This document shows, in pieces, positions 1 to 5,675 of a stretch of DNA of 5,675 bases; position 1 is the first letter of the stretch; every line of letters starts with the position of its first letter. The notes beneath the pieces were generated by a model. The model searched no databases. It was not told the origin of the DNA and was given only the letters and a program-made list of their open reading frames with translations. Origin of the DNA: Candidatus Dojkabacteria bacterium. Its GTDB lineage: Bacteria > Patescibacteriota > Dojkabacteria > SC72. Both the position numbers and the translations under genes were made by a program. The stretch spans positions 1-5,675 of the forward strand of contig WOZL01000044.1 of NCBI GenBank assembly GCA_011620305.1. Reading direction: 5' to 3'.

Positions 1-125
1 CTCCAAGATTTGTTAGTAGCTATACCAAAAGTAGCTACTGCAGCTCCTGAAGCTGTATATTTTAACTCAGGATCTCTTGTGAGATTTCCTATTAACTGAA
101 CCTTATTTAAAGACCTAGCAGCCAT
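1..125 (-). CDS. ssb: Single-stranded DNA-binding protein SSB, N-terminal part (cut by window edge)
   Basis: This is the start of an OB-fold single-stranded DNA-binding protein, which coats ssDNA during replication, recombination and repair. I translated 41 residues from an ATG at 125-123; the reading frame then runs off the left edge. Recognisable SSB features are [17 protein letters not shown] (residues 5-21), the first OB strand with its following loop, and then YTASG and [10 protein letters not shown] (29-38), the next strand. This closely follows the canonical bacterial SSB N-terminus. An in-frame TAA at 137-135 limits the start, and the ATG is the first usable codon after it. The gene lies 53 bp downstream of rpsF on the same strand, matching the widespread rpsF-ssb-rpsR order, so rpsR may follow off-window (inference). 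No Shine-Dalgarno is visible; the leader is A/T only. The C-terminal acidic tip that recruits partner proteins is outside the window. Confidence 0.95.
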   Translation of the reverse strand, partial: MAARSLNKVQLIGNLTRDPELKYTASGAAVATFGIATNKSW

Positions 126-178
126 ATATTTTATTTATTTAATTTAACTATGCTTCTATCTTAATACACAAAAATGAA

Positions 179-529
179 CTAAATCTTAATAACTTTCTTT
201 TTAATTCTTGTACCAATCTCTTCAGGATAATCTACCTCTACAATCATATGTCGTAAAATTTCCTGTTTAAGCTGAATCTTTCTTCTAATCTCAGCAATAT
301 GCTCAGGAGAAATTTCATAGTTATAGATAATATAGTAGGCCTCACTTTGACCATCAATATCGTAAGATAGATATCTTTTACCCCACACATCTACATCTAA
401 AACTTCACCACCCATAGACTCTACCCAATCAATAAACTCTTTATGAATTTCTTTTCTTACATCATCAGGTAGTAGTGGCTTTAGTGCAATGATTAGCTCA
501 TAAACCCTTTTGTTCTCATTCTTAGCCAT
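179..529 (-). CDS. rpsF: 30S ribosomal protein bS6
   Basis: This encodes a small-subunit ribosomal protein that binds 16S rRNA as a partner of bS18 in the platform of the 30S subunit. The 116 residues cover the whole S6 ferredoxin-like fold: strand 1 at RVYELIIALKP (8-18), a helix around 22-39, GGEVLDVDVWGKRYLSYDI (40-58) with the family-typical WGKR-L-Y signature, strand AYYIIYNYE (64-72), helix SPEHIAEIRRKIQL (74-87), and the closing ILRHMIVEVD (91-100). The tail (101-116) is short and basic (RIKKKVIKI). Length is normal for the family. The start is an ATG at 529-527, with an in-frame TAA upstream at 547-545 and no better candidate between them. No Shine-Dalgarno is seen before the ATG. It is probably the first gene of an rpsF-ssb operon, driven by the promoter at 568-596. 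It ends in TAG. Confidence 0.97.
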   Translation of the reverse strand: MAKNENKRVYELIIALKPLLPDDVRKEIHKEFIDWVESMGGEVLDVDVWGKRYLSYDIDGQSEAYYIIYNYEISPEHIAEIRRKIQLKQEILRHMIVEVDYPEEIGTRIKKKVIKI

Positions 530-567
530 TAAATATATACTGATTTAAACTTATATTAAGCGAGTGG

Positions 568-596
568 ATTTTAACAGAAACTGTAGGAAATATCAA
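568..596 (-). promoter_or_regulatory. Predicted sigma70-type promoter for rpsF-ssb
   Basis: Reading the minus strand, TTGATA (596-591) is followed by a 17-nt spacer and then TAAAAT (573-568). Each hexamer matches the sigma70 consensus at 5 of 6 positions with optimal spacing, and a TGT directly before the -10 adds an extended -10 TG. The expected transcription start is near 561, giving a leader of about 32 nt before the rpsF ATG, and that leader has no Shine-Dalgarno. The element sits in the 77-bp gap between ychF and rpsF, so rpsF probably does not depend on read-through from ychF. Assignment is by consensus matching only. Confidence 0.6.
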
Positions 597-606
597 CGCT
601 AATTAC

Positions 607-1704
607 CTATTTATTTGCCAAAATAACGATATAGTCACCATCCTTTACAGTATAATCCTTCCCGTGATTTTTTACTATACCCTTCTCTTTAGCTGCTACC
701 CAGCCACCAGCTTCAATCATCTCTTCAACATTTACGACATCAGCAGTTACAAAGCCTTTCTCTAAATCTGTGTGTATAACACCTGCTGCTTCTTTAATAT
801 TTGCTCCTCTTTGTATTGTCCATGAGTTACACTCCTTCTCTGAACCTGTATAGAAAGTAATTAAATCAAGCCTTTTGTAAGTAACATTAATAACATCCTC
901 TACACTGTTAGGTTCATATCCAAGAAGCTCGGCATACTCCTGCTTATCATCCATCTCCCCTATTAACTTAACATCAACTCTAAGTATGTATTCTTTATCA
1001 CCACCTACATACCGTTTTAATTCATTCTCCCATTTCTCTAAATCTTCCTCTGCTACTCCCTCTTTACAGTTAAGTACAAACATACGCTGTTTAGTTGTTA
1101 AGAGCCAAAGATCTGAAATGACCTCTCTCTCACTATCCGTTAGATTAATTTCTATAACAGGAACACCACTATTTAATTGATCAAGAACTTTATCCAGTAC
1201 TCTCTTCTCTTCCTGTGCTTTCTCCTGTCCAGCTCTAGCCAATTTCTCTACTGATGCTAGCCTTTTCTCCACACTTTCAATATCTTTAAGTATTAACTCA
1301 GATTGTACTATCTCGAAATCCTCAACAGGGTTTACCCTATCATATACATGCACTATCTGACCACTAGGGAAAGCTCTAAGTACATACATAATTACATCAA
1401 CTTCCCTTATATGTGAAAGAAACTTATTACCTAATCCTTCTCCCTCAGAGGCACCTTTAACTAACCCCGCAATATCTACAAATGTCATAGCAGATGGAAC
1501 TCTTTTCTTAGCATTAAAAAAGTTGGCCAATTTATCCAATCTCTCATCAGGTATCTCAATTACACCGATATTTTTATCTATCGTGCAAAATGGGAAATTC
1601 TCTGCTGGTACACTCTTTTTAGTTAATGCATTAAAAATTGTAGACTTCCCAGCATTAGGAAGTCCTACTATACCTACTGACAATGTATGTGATTTAGTTA
1701 TCAT
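607..1704 (-). CDS. ychF: Ribosome-binding P-loop ATPase/GTPase YchF (OLA1 family)
   Basis: This is a universally conserved Obg-related P-loop NTPase that binds ribosomes and, in characterised members, prefers ATP over GTP. The 365 residues match the family length. Visible motifs are the Walker A GLPNAGKST (14-22), the Obg-type segment PAENFPFCTIDKN (33-45), Walker B/G3 DIAGLVKGASEGEGLGNKFL (77-96), and LNCKEG (211-216) at the G4 site. The NxxE there replaces the NKxD that would specify guanine, which is the known basis of relaxed nucleotide preference in YchF. A helical, coiled-coil-like insertion occupies about 137-178 (rich in E, K and Q). The C-terminal TGS domain (about 279-364) includes LITFYTGSEKE, SWTIQRG and AGVIHTDLEKGF. 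The start is an ATG at 1704-1702; an in-frame TAA lies upstream at 1740-1738. It is divergent from the transglutaminase-like gene across 57 bp. Only a weak AGG (four bases before the ATG) resembles a Shine-Dalgarno. It ends in TAG. Confidence 0.97.
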   Translation of the reverse strand: MITKSHTLSVGIVGLPNAGKSTIFNALTKKSVPAENFPFCTIDKNIGVIEIPDERLDKLANFFNAKKRVPSAMTFVDIAGLVKGASEGEGLGNKFLSHIREVDVIMYVLRAFPSGQIVHVYDRVNPVEDFEIVQSELILKDIESVEKRLASVEKLARAGQEKAQEEKRVLDKVLDQLNSGVPVIEINLTDSEREVISDLWLLTTKQRMFVLNCKEGVAEEDLEKWENELKRYVGGDKEYILRVDVKLIGEMDDKQEYAELLGYEPNSVEDVINVTYKRLDLITFYTGSEKECNSWTIQRGANIKEAAGVIHTDLEKGFVTADVVNVEEMIEAGGWVAAKEKGIVKNHGKDYTVKDGDYIVILANK

Positions 1705-1711
1705 GGTGCCT

Positions 1712-1740
1712 ATAATATCACAAAATTCACATATTGTTTA
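1712..1740 (-). promoter_or_regulatory. Predicted extended -10 promoter for ychF, probably leaderless
   Basis: On the minus strand, TATTAT (1717-1712, 5 of 6 to TATAAT) is directly preceded by TGA, giving an extended -10. TAAACA (1740-1735, 4 of 6 to TTGACA) lies 17 nt upstream. Only 7 nt separate the -10 from the ychF ATG, so RNA polymerase would be expected to start at about the A of the start codon. This fits a leaderless or near-leaderless mRNA. It is based on consensus matching in an AT-rich gap, so chance matches are possible. Confidence 0.45.
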
Positions 1741-1755
1741 TAAACATGATATTAT
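1726..1755 (+). promoter_or_regulatory. Predicted promoter for the transglutaminase-like gene, probably leaderless
   Basis: TTCACA (1726-1731, 5 of 6 to TTGACA) is followed by an 18-nt spacer and TATTAT (1750-1755, 5 of 6 to TATAAT). A TGA directly before the -10 makes it an extended -10 element. Only 6 nt lie between the -10 and the ATG at 1762, so the predicted transcription start coincides with the start codon. No Shine-Dalgarno could fit on such a transcript. Assignment is by pattern only, but it mirrors the ychF promoter on the other strand. Confidence 0.5.
1735..1746. promoter_or_regulatory. 12-bp palindrome in the divergent region, possible operator
   Basis: TGTTTATAAACA is a perfect 12-bp palindrome. 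It covers the putative -35 hexamer of ychF (1740-1735) and lies inside the -35/-10 spacer of the transglutaminase-like gene. A dimeric regulator bound here could affect both promoters. No regulator gene is in the window, and the AT-rich composition makes a chance palindrome plausible, so the operator role is speculative. Confidence 0.25.
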
Positions 1756-1761
1756 CTAACT

Positions 1762-3600
1762 ATGAAAAAATGGATATTAAGTATAGTAACATTAATTCTC
1801 CTCTTACTACCTAACTATGTATATGCAAACGATGCAGATTTCTATATAGAAAGTAATATGGAGATTAAGTATGATAAAGGGGATAAATTTGTTACTGTTG
1901 AAATTGAATATATTAGAGAGGTTGTAAATAATGATTACTACTTCCCTGCAAGTGGAGAAAAGACATTTCTAATACCAGATTTACTCTCTCAAGATGAAAA
2001 AAAGATTTCTGTAGAAAGAGAATTTAAAAGAGATTCTCTAACGGTAAAAGATGCTTCTGGTAACAATTTAGGTTTTTCTATAGAGGAAGATGAAAATGGC
2101 CTTTCCGTGTCTGTACCTAACTACAAAAGAACAACTAGAGCATCTCCGTATAGGATATATCTTCGATACAAAACACATGACTATATCAAAGTTATTAACC
2201 AAAATATTGTCTTACAGGCACCTGCCCTACCTAAAGATACTGAGTTTGAGATAGTTGATGAGAACAGTAATACAAGAACAAGTATTGATTACGGTTTAGA
2301 GATATTAATCAACAAGGAGGTTGCACCTCTAGCAAAGATTTGGCCAACTGACTACTCTTTTGAAGAAGTCGAGGGGTATGATAAATACATATTCTCTTCT
2401 CACTCAAGAATTGATAGAAATCCATACCTAGAATTTGGAACATCTCAAATATTTAGATTTGAATTAAACTATCAAACACCTAAAACCGATTCTTTTATAC
2501 CAGAGAAATACTCTGAGATGTTTAGTGCTCTATCTACAAATATCTTTGAAATTTCACTACCAAGATACTTTGATGAGACCAATCAAAAAGTAAAAATTGA
2601 GAGTATATCCCCTACTCCTACTAAAATCAGTAGAGATGAGGAAGGGAATATTATTGCTACATTCGAAGTGAATGCTAATAAGGAAGGGAATATCTCAGTG
2701 ATTGGGTATGTATGGGTAGAACAAGAAGAGTTCGGACAAGCAAGAAATATTCCTAATATCAGTCTTGATGAGTATAGAAATGAGATAAATAGCAATGAAA
2801 TACTCAGTAAATACTTAGTTACTACAAAGTATTGGCAGGTTTCAGATCCATATATACAAGAAGAGGCTGGAAAGATAGCAGATGGCGAAACTCATCTTCT
2901 TGATTTAATTAAAGCTGATTATAGATATATCAATGAGAAATTAGAATATGATCAAAGTAAGGCTGATTCTATAAATAACAGAATTGGTGCTAAACAGGCA
3001 CTTCAAGGAGACGCATCAGTATGTATGGAATATTCAGATGCTATGATTTCTATACTTAGAGCACAAGGTATAGCTGCTAGAGCTGCTCTTGGATATGCAA
3101 ACCTTAGAGATGCTTCTGAAACAACAGATTCCCAAGTAAGACATCAATGGGTACAGATTTGGGTCCCTGATTACGGCTGGCTATCAGTAGACCCTACATG
3201 GGAGAGTGAGAACATGAATATTGGACCAAGTATAGATAGGGTACTTTGGGAAACCTTTAATGGAGATGACCTATCTAACACAAAGATTTACTCTGCTGAT
3301 TCACTAGACAGTATTAACAATATACAGTTTGATATATCTATTTATGCTGTTGAAGAAAATGATATAGATGACATGGATGTACTTAAATCTTATGAAAAGA
3401 TTGGACCGATTGAAGAGAGTACTGATGAGAGCAGTATTGCTGATCAAATAAACAAGTTTATAAAAGCTAGTAGTATAGGACGCTCAGTTGCCATAGTGGT
3501 ACCAGTATTTTTAGTATTAATTGCATTAATTATTATAATTGCAATAATAAGAACCATTATTAAAGCTCTCAAAAAGAGAAAACAGGAATCAACTATTTAA
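1762..3600 (+). CDS. Secreted, C-terminally membrane-anchored transglutaminase-like (papain-fold) protein
   Basis: This 612-residue protein is predicted to be exported and anchored in the cytoplasmic membrane with its catalytic domain outside. Residues 1-22 form a signal peptide (basic MKKW start, hydrophobic ILSIVTLILLLLP core, likely cleavage after VYA). Residues 23 to about 355 are a beta-rich ectodomain I do not recognise. The transglutaminase-like core spans about 362-482: a helix leading to Cys421 in DASVCMEYSDAM, then GIAARAALGYA, His461 in RHQWVQIW, and Asp477 in WLSVDPTW, the expected Cys-His-Asp triad in order. Cys421 is the only cysteine in the protein. An acidic linker (about 483-565) leads to a transmembrane helix (575-596) and a basic tail (ALKKRKQESTI). 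The start is an ATG at 1762 with an in-frame TGA at 1747-1749; no Shine-Dalgarno is present. Family members include proteases, amidases and cross-linking enzymes, so the actual reaction and substrate are unknown. It is the only plus-strand gene here. Confidence 0.88.
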   Translation: MKKWILSIVTLILLLLPNYVYANDADFYIESNMEIKYDKGDKFVTVEIEYIREVVNNDYYFPASGEKTFLIPDLLSQDEKKISVEREFKRDSLTVKDASGNNLGFSIEEDENGLSVSVPNYKRTTRASPYRIYLRYKTHDYIKVINQNIVLQAPALPKDTEFEIVDENSNTRTSIDYGLEILINKEVAPLAKIWPTDYSFEEVEGYDKYIFSSHSRIDRNPYLEFGTSQIFRFELNYQTPKTDSFIPEKYSEMFSALSTNIFEISLPRYFDETNQKVKIESISPTPTKISRDEEGNIIATFEVNANKEGNISVIGYVWVEQEEFGQARNIPNISLDEYRNEINSNEILSKYLVTTKYWQVSDPYIQEEAGKIADGETHLLDLIKADYRYINEKLEYDQSKADSINNRIGAKQALQGDASVCMEYSDAMISILRAQGIAARAALGYANLRDASETTDSQVRHQWVQIWVPDYGWLSVDPTWESENMNIGPSIDRVLWETFNGDDLSNTKIYSADSLDSINNIQFDISIYAVEENDIDDMDVLKSYEKIGPIEESTDESSIADQINKFIKASSIGRSVAIVVPVFLVLIALIIIIAIIRTIIKALKKRKQESTI

Positions 3601-5108
3601 ACAATATCCCAATTCTCCTCTACGTTAGCTACTTCTTTCCCCAGATTAAGACGACTCTCTGTTACTGAATAAAGCGTAGCTATTACATCACCCCTCTCTA
3701 CAACATCACCTATATTCTTATCAAAATATATACCTGCTTCTTTAATTTTGGGGGTACCTAAAGCTCTCGCTATATCAACCATACCTCGGGTATTTATAGA
3801 CATTATTTTGCCCGACTTGTGTGCTACAATTTCACTTGTCAAATTCCCTATTTTAATATCTTCTGATTTAATAGGTGCTTTCTGACCTTGAGCAATAGCT
3901 ATTTCCCAGAACTTGTCTAAGGCCTTACCACTTGTTAAGGTCTCTCTAGCCAACTTTTCTCCTTGACCTTTCTTTGCTTTACCACACTCTTCTAACAAAA
4001 TAGTTGCCATATCAACAACCGTATCCTCCAAACTCTTAGATCTGTCCTCCCTTTGCTCTAAAATCTTAATAGCCTCCCTTATCTCCAAAGCAGGGCCTAC
4101 TCCATTACCCTCAGGACCTTTAATCTGTCTCTTAATTGTAAAACATTTAATCCCTACTTTAGCAAAGAGTTCTTTAAACTCTTTACTTAAGAAATCTAGG
4201 TCATCTGGTCTCTCTATCTTAGTATTCTTACCGTATGGTAAATCAATTAAAACATGGGTTACACCCATTGCAAGTTTCTTGGCAACAATACTAACCAAAA
4301 CTTTCTGAAACTCTTGTATTCTTAGAGACCTCTCAACGTTAATAATCTCATCATCAGCAGGAGCTAGATAGAGAGAACCTCCCCATATTAGACAAGCACC
4401 TGTCTTTTTGACTACTTCATATACCTGTTTCTCTTTGATAGATACAGGCATTACTACCTCTAAAATATCACTTGTACCTGCAGCGGAAGTAATTGCTCTA
4501 GTTGAGGTATTAGGACAGACTAGGTCATTAGCAGCTAGTATTGAAATGAGTATAGGTGTAACGCCCTTACCTACTGTACCTCCTATAGAATGCTTATCTA
4601 CAACCATATCTCCATTCCCTTTAATATCTTTAAAATCCAGCTGCTTACCAGACTGAGTCATACCCTTTGTCATCCAATATATCTCATCTTCACTAAAACC
4701 AGGATTGAAAAATGTCCCTACAAAGAATGCTACCTCAGTCTCTCTTAACTTTCTACTACCTATATCCTCCATAATTGTTACCAACTCATCTTCTGTTAAT
4801 TTCCCACCTTCCATCTTTTTTCTAATTGCCTCTAAGGACTTTGTAGGCTTAGGAATATCTAAGAATACCTTTCTATTTACAGGAGCAAATCTTTCATCTA
4901 CTAACTCCTCATACAATCCTATCTCTCCCTCACGAACTTTTTCATCGGTTAATATTATTTTAACGTACATTTCAGTATCTCTATACCCTAAAAACGCTGT
5001 ATCACCATCTTGTAGACCGATTTTCTCAGCATCTATTTTATTAAGAACAACATAGAGGTCTTTTCCTCCTTCTAAATCTAGTTTTTTGCTTTTTAAGTAT
5101 AATCCCAT
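3597..5108 (-). CDS. AMP phosphorylase (archaeal-type nucleoside-5'-monophosphate phosphorylase)
   Basis: This enzyme phosphorolyses AMP (and in characterised members CMP and UMP) to the free base plus ribose-1,5-bisphosphate, in the cytoplasm. The 503 residues match AMPpase rather than thymidine phosphorylase, which is about 440 long. An extra N-terminal beta-rich domain covers about 1-85; the helical phosphorylase domain starts near SLEAIRKKM (91-99). Motifs are VDKHSIGG (170-177), the phosphate-binding STRAITSAAGTSD (202-214), GACLIWGGSLYLAPADD (237-253) and VGPALEIREA (337-346). A C-terminal pyrimidine-phosphorylase-type domain spans about 425-500. The TSTRAITSAAGTSD and LAPADD segments closely resemble Thermococcus AMPpase. 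The start is an ATG at 5108-5106; an in-frame TAA at 5114-5112 excludes any longer start, and no Shine-Dalgarno precedes it. It lies 31 bp after the R15P isomerase gene, so the two are probably co-transcribed. Its TAA stop overlaps that of the convergent gene. Confidence 0.93.
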   Translation of the reverse strand: MGLYLKSKKLDLEGGKDLYVVLNKIDAEKIGLQDGDTAFLGYRDTEMYVKIILTDEKVREGEIGLYEELVDERFAPVNRKVFLDIPKPTKSLEAIRKKMEGGKLTEDELVTIMEDIGSRKLRETEVAFFVGTFFNPGFSEDEIYWMTKGMTQSGKQLDFKDIKGNGDMVVDKHSIGGTVGKGVTPILISILAANDLVCPNTSTRAITSAAGTSDILEVVMPVSIKEKQVYEVVKKTGACLIWGGSLYLAPADDEIINVERSLRIQEFQKVLVSIVAKKLAMGVTHVLIDLPYGKNTKIERPDDLDFLSKEFKELFAKVGIKCFTIKRQIKGPEGNGVGPALEIREAIKILEQREDRSKSLEDTVVDMATILLEECGKAKKGQGEKLARETLTSGKALDKFWEIAIAQGQKAPIKSEDIKIGNLTSEIVAHKSGKIMSINTRGMVDIARALGTPKIKEAGIYFDKNIGDVVERGDVIATLYSVTESRLNLGKEVANVEENWDIV

Positions 5109-5139
5109 GGGTTATGTAATAAATATGTTAATTAAAATA

Positions 5140-5675
5140 CTATTCAAAAAGCCAAGGATACTGCTTTCTAACAAAATCTCCTATATCTCGTGGCTTGATA
5201 ATACCAAATTCGGTTATAAACCCTGTTATAAGACCAGCATCTACAACTTCAAAAGCAGGATTATACATCTCCAAACCTTTTGGAGCATCTTCCCAGAGCT
5301 CTTTATCCCCTCTAATCTCTATTCTTATATCCTGATGTGCTGTATCATGGTCCATTTTTAATAGAGAGGTTACAACGTATAGGGGCTTACTACTTTGGTA
5401 AGCTGCCATAGCGATTCCCCAACTTCCAATCTTGTTTATACAATATCCCTTCATAGTGATTGCATCACATCCAATAAAAACTACAGAAACTGGTCTACTA
5501 CCTCTTCCAATTACAAATGACTCTGCTGCACTATCTGCTATCAAAGTTGTATCTATACTGGCATTTAGCAGCTCCTTAGCTGTAATTCTCCCTTGATATC
5601 TTGGTCTTGTTTCTGTACATACTGCTGTAAAGTCATCGTCCCCTTTAGCTATACCTTGAATAAGCCTTACAGCAG
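5140..5675 (-). CDS. Ribose-1,5-bisphosphate isomerase (eIF-2B alpha/MtnA-like family), C-terminal part
   Basis: This is predicted to convert ribose-1,5-bisphosphate, the AMP phosphorylase product, into ribulose-1,5-bisphosphate for RuBisCO. The frame is open to the right edge; 177 residues are visible out of an expected 310-330 or so. A TTG at 5544-5542 in this frame is an internal Leu codon, not the start, because family sequence continues upstream of it. Visible motifs are CTETRPRYQGRITAKEL (19-35 of the visible part), IADSAAESF, and FIGCDAITMKGYCINKIGS (66-84). Asp70 of the fragment (codon 5466-5464) aligns with the catalytic Asp of the family, and NKIG is the conserved following turn. 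The catalytic Cys should lie before the TETRP motif, off-window. MtnA and other eIF-2B-like proteins share this fold, but the TETRP-x-x-QG-x-ITAKEL wording and the AMP phosphorylase neighbour favour R15P isomerase. It ends in TAG and probably forms an operon with the next gene. Confidence 0.88.
   Translation of the reverse strand, partial: AVRLIQGIAKGDDDFTAVCTETRPRYQGRITAKELLNASIDTTLIADSAAESFVIGRGSRPVSVVFIGCDAITMKGYCINKIGSWGIAMAAYQSSKPLYVVTSLLKMDHDTAHQDIRIEIRGDKELWEDAPKGLEMYNPAFEVVDAGLITGFITEFGIIKPRDIGDFVRKQYPWLFE

Larger units (their letters stand above)
1712..1755. repeat. Perfect 9-bp inverted repeat formed by the two divergent -10 elements
   Basis: ATAATATCA (1712-1720) and TGATATTAT (1747-1755) are exact reverse complements separated by 26 bp. 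Each arm is the extended -10 of one of the two outward-facing promoters, and each ends 6-7 bp from its start codon. The symmetry may simply reflect the same promoter motif used twice rather than a protein-binding repeat. Confidence 0.6.

Noticed and set aside
986..1180. Plus-strand open frames opposite ychF (also 1523-1759)
   Set aside because: They lie antisense inside a strongly conserved YchF gene, show no recognisable protein family and have low-complexity Ser/Leu-rich composition, as expected for shadows.
2640..2697. Direct repeat GGAAGGGAATAT (two copies about 44 bp apart)
   Set aside because: Both copies encode the same short EGNI turn within the beta-rich ectodomain. Two short copies are too little to call a repeat element.
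2583..2795. Minus-strand open frame inside the transglutaminase-like gene
   Set aside because: It is a hydrophobic shadow of a beta-rich coding region, with no start signal or family match.
3567..3579. Small hairpin (TCTC, A-rich loop, GAGA) near the end of the transglutaminase gene, considered as a terminator
   Set aside because: The stem is only 4 bp, lies within the coding sequence for the basic tail and has no U-tract placed for intrinsic termination.
4408..5055. Plus-strand open frames opposite AMP phosphorylase (4408-4656, 4705-5055)
   Set aside because: They are antisense to clear AMPpase motifs and have no family resemblance. They are shadows of the AT-rich reverse strand.
5109..5139. 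Possible internal promoter for AMP phosphorylase between the isomerase and phosphorylase genes
   Set aside because: The AT-rich gap holds only poor matches (a TTGAAT and a weak TATTTA), and the 31-bp spacing of pathway partners is better explained by co-transcription.
179..5142. Alternative genetic code with TGA read as Gly (as in Gracilibacteria/SR1)
   Set aside because: All five visible stops are TAA or TAG, which is compatible with recoding, but no conserved Gly in any gene is encoded by TGA and all genes read through normally with the standard code. Five stops are too few to infer recoding.
5086..5361. Plus-strand open frame across the AMPpase/R15P isomerase junction
   Set aside because: It overlaps two confidently assigned minus-strand genes and has no recognisable domain.
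5140..5544. A stand-alone 134-residue gene starting at TTG 5544
   Set aside because: The same frame continues upstream without a stop to the window edge and carries conserved isomerase sequence (TETRP-x-x-QG-x-ITAKEL). The TTG is therefore an internal Leu codon.

Overview
The window is AT-rich, compact, bacterial-type chromosomal DNA. It holds three complete minus-strand genes (bS6, YchF and an archaeal-type AMP phosphorylase), one complete plus-strand gene (a membrane-anchored transglutaminase-like protein), and two minus-strand genes cut by the window edges (SSB on the left, ribose-1,5-bisphosphate isomerase on the right). bS6 and SSB are bacterial proteins. The two right-hand genes encode steps of the nucleotide-to-RuBP route first described in archaea and later found in many Candidate Phyla Radiation (Patescibacteria) genomes. 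That mixture, the low GC, the tiny intergenic gaps and the weak or absent Shine-Dalgarno sequences make a CPR bacterium the best guess. Dojkabacteria, Microgenomates or Parcubacteria are possible, but the phylum cannot be fixed from the sequence alone.

Layout. 1-125 (-) is the N-terminus of ssb. 179-529 (-) is rpsF, which heads the rpsF-ssb transcription unit and has a good sigma70-like promoter at 568-596. 607-1704 (-) is ychF. 1705-1761 is a 57-bp divergent intergenic region that appears to hold two outward-facing extended -10 promoters, placed so that both transcripts would start at or next to the start codon. 1762-3600 (+) is a secreted, C-terminally anchored transglutaminase-fold protein with an intact Cys/His/Asp triad. 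3597-5108 (-) is AMP phosphorylase, convergent with the previous gene and sharing a TTAA with it across the two stop codons. 5140-5675 (-) is the C-terminal part of ribose-1,5-bisphosphate isomerase, 31 bp upstream of AMP phosphorylase.

How the genes relate. The right-hand pair should convert NMP plus phosphate to ribose-1,5-bisphosphate and then to ribulose-1,5-bisphosphate, the substrate of RuBisCO; no RuBisCO gene lies in the window. The left-hand genes are translation and DNA-maintenance housekeeping. The transglutaminase-like gene is the only plus-strand gene and has no obvious functional tie to its neighbours. No RNA gene, CRISPR array, insertion sequence or convincing intrinsic terminator was seen, and no stretch over 300 bp lacks a gene. 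The most noteworthy items are the AMP/RuBP module, the single-cysteine surface transglutaminase, and the symmetric, apparently leaderless divergent promoter region.
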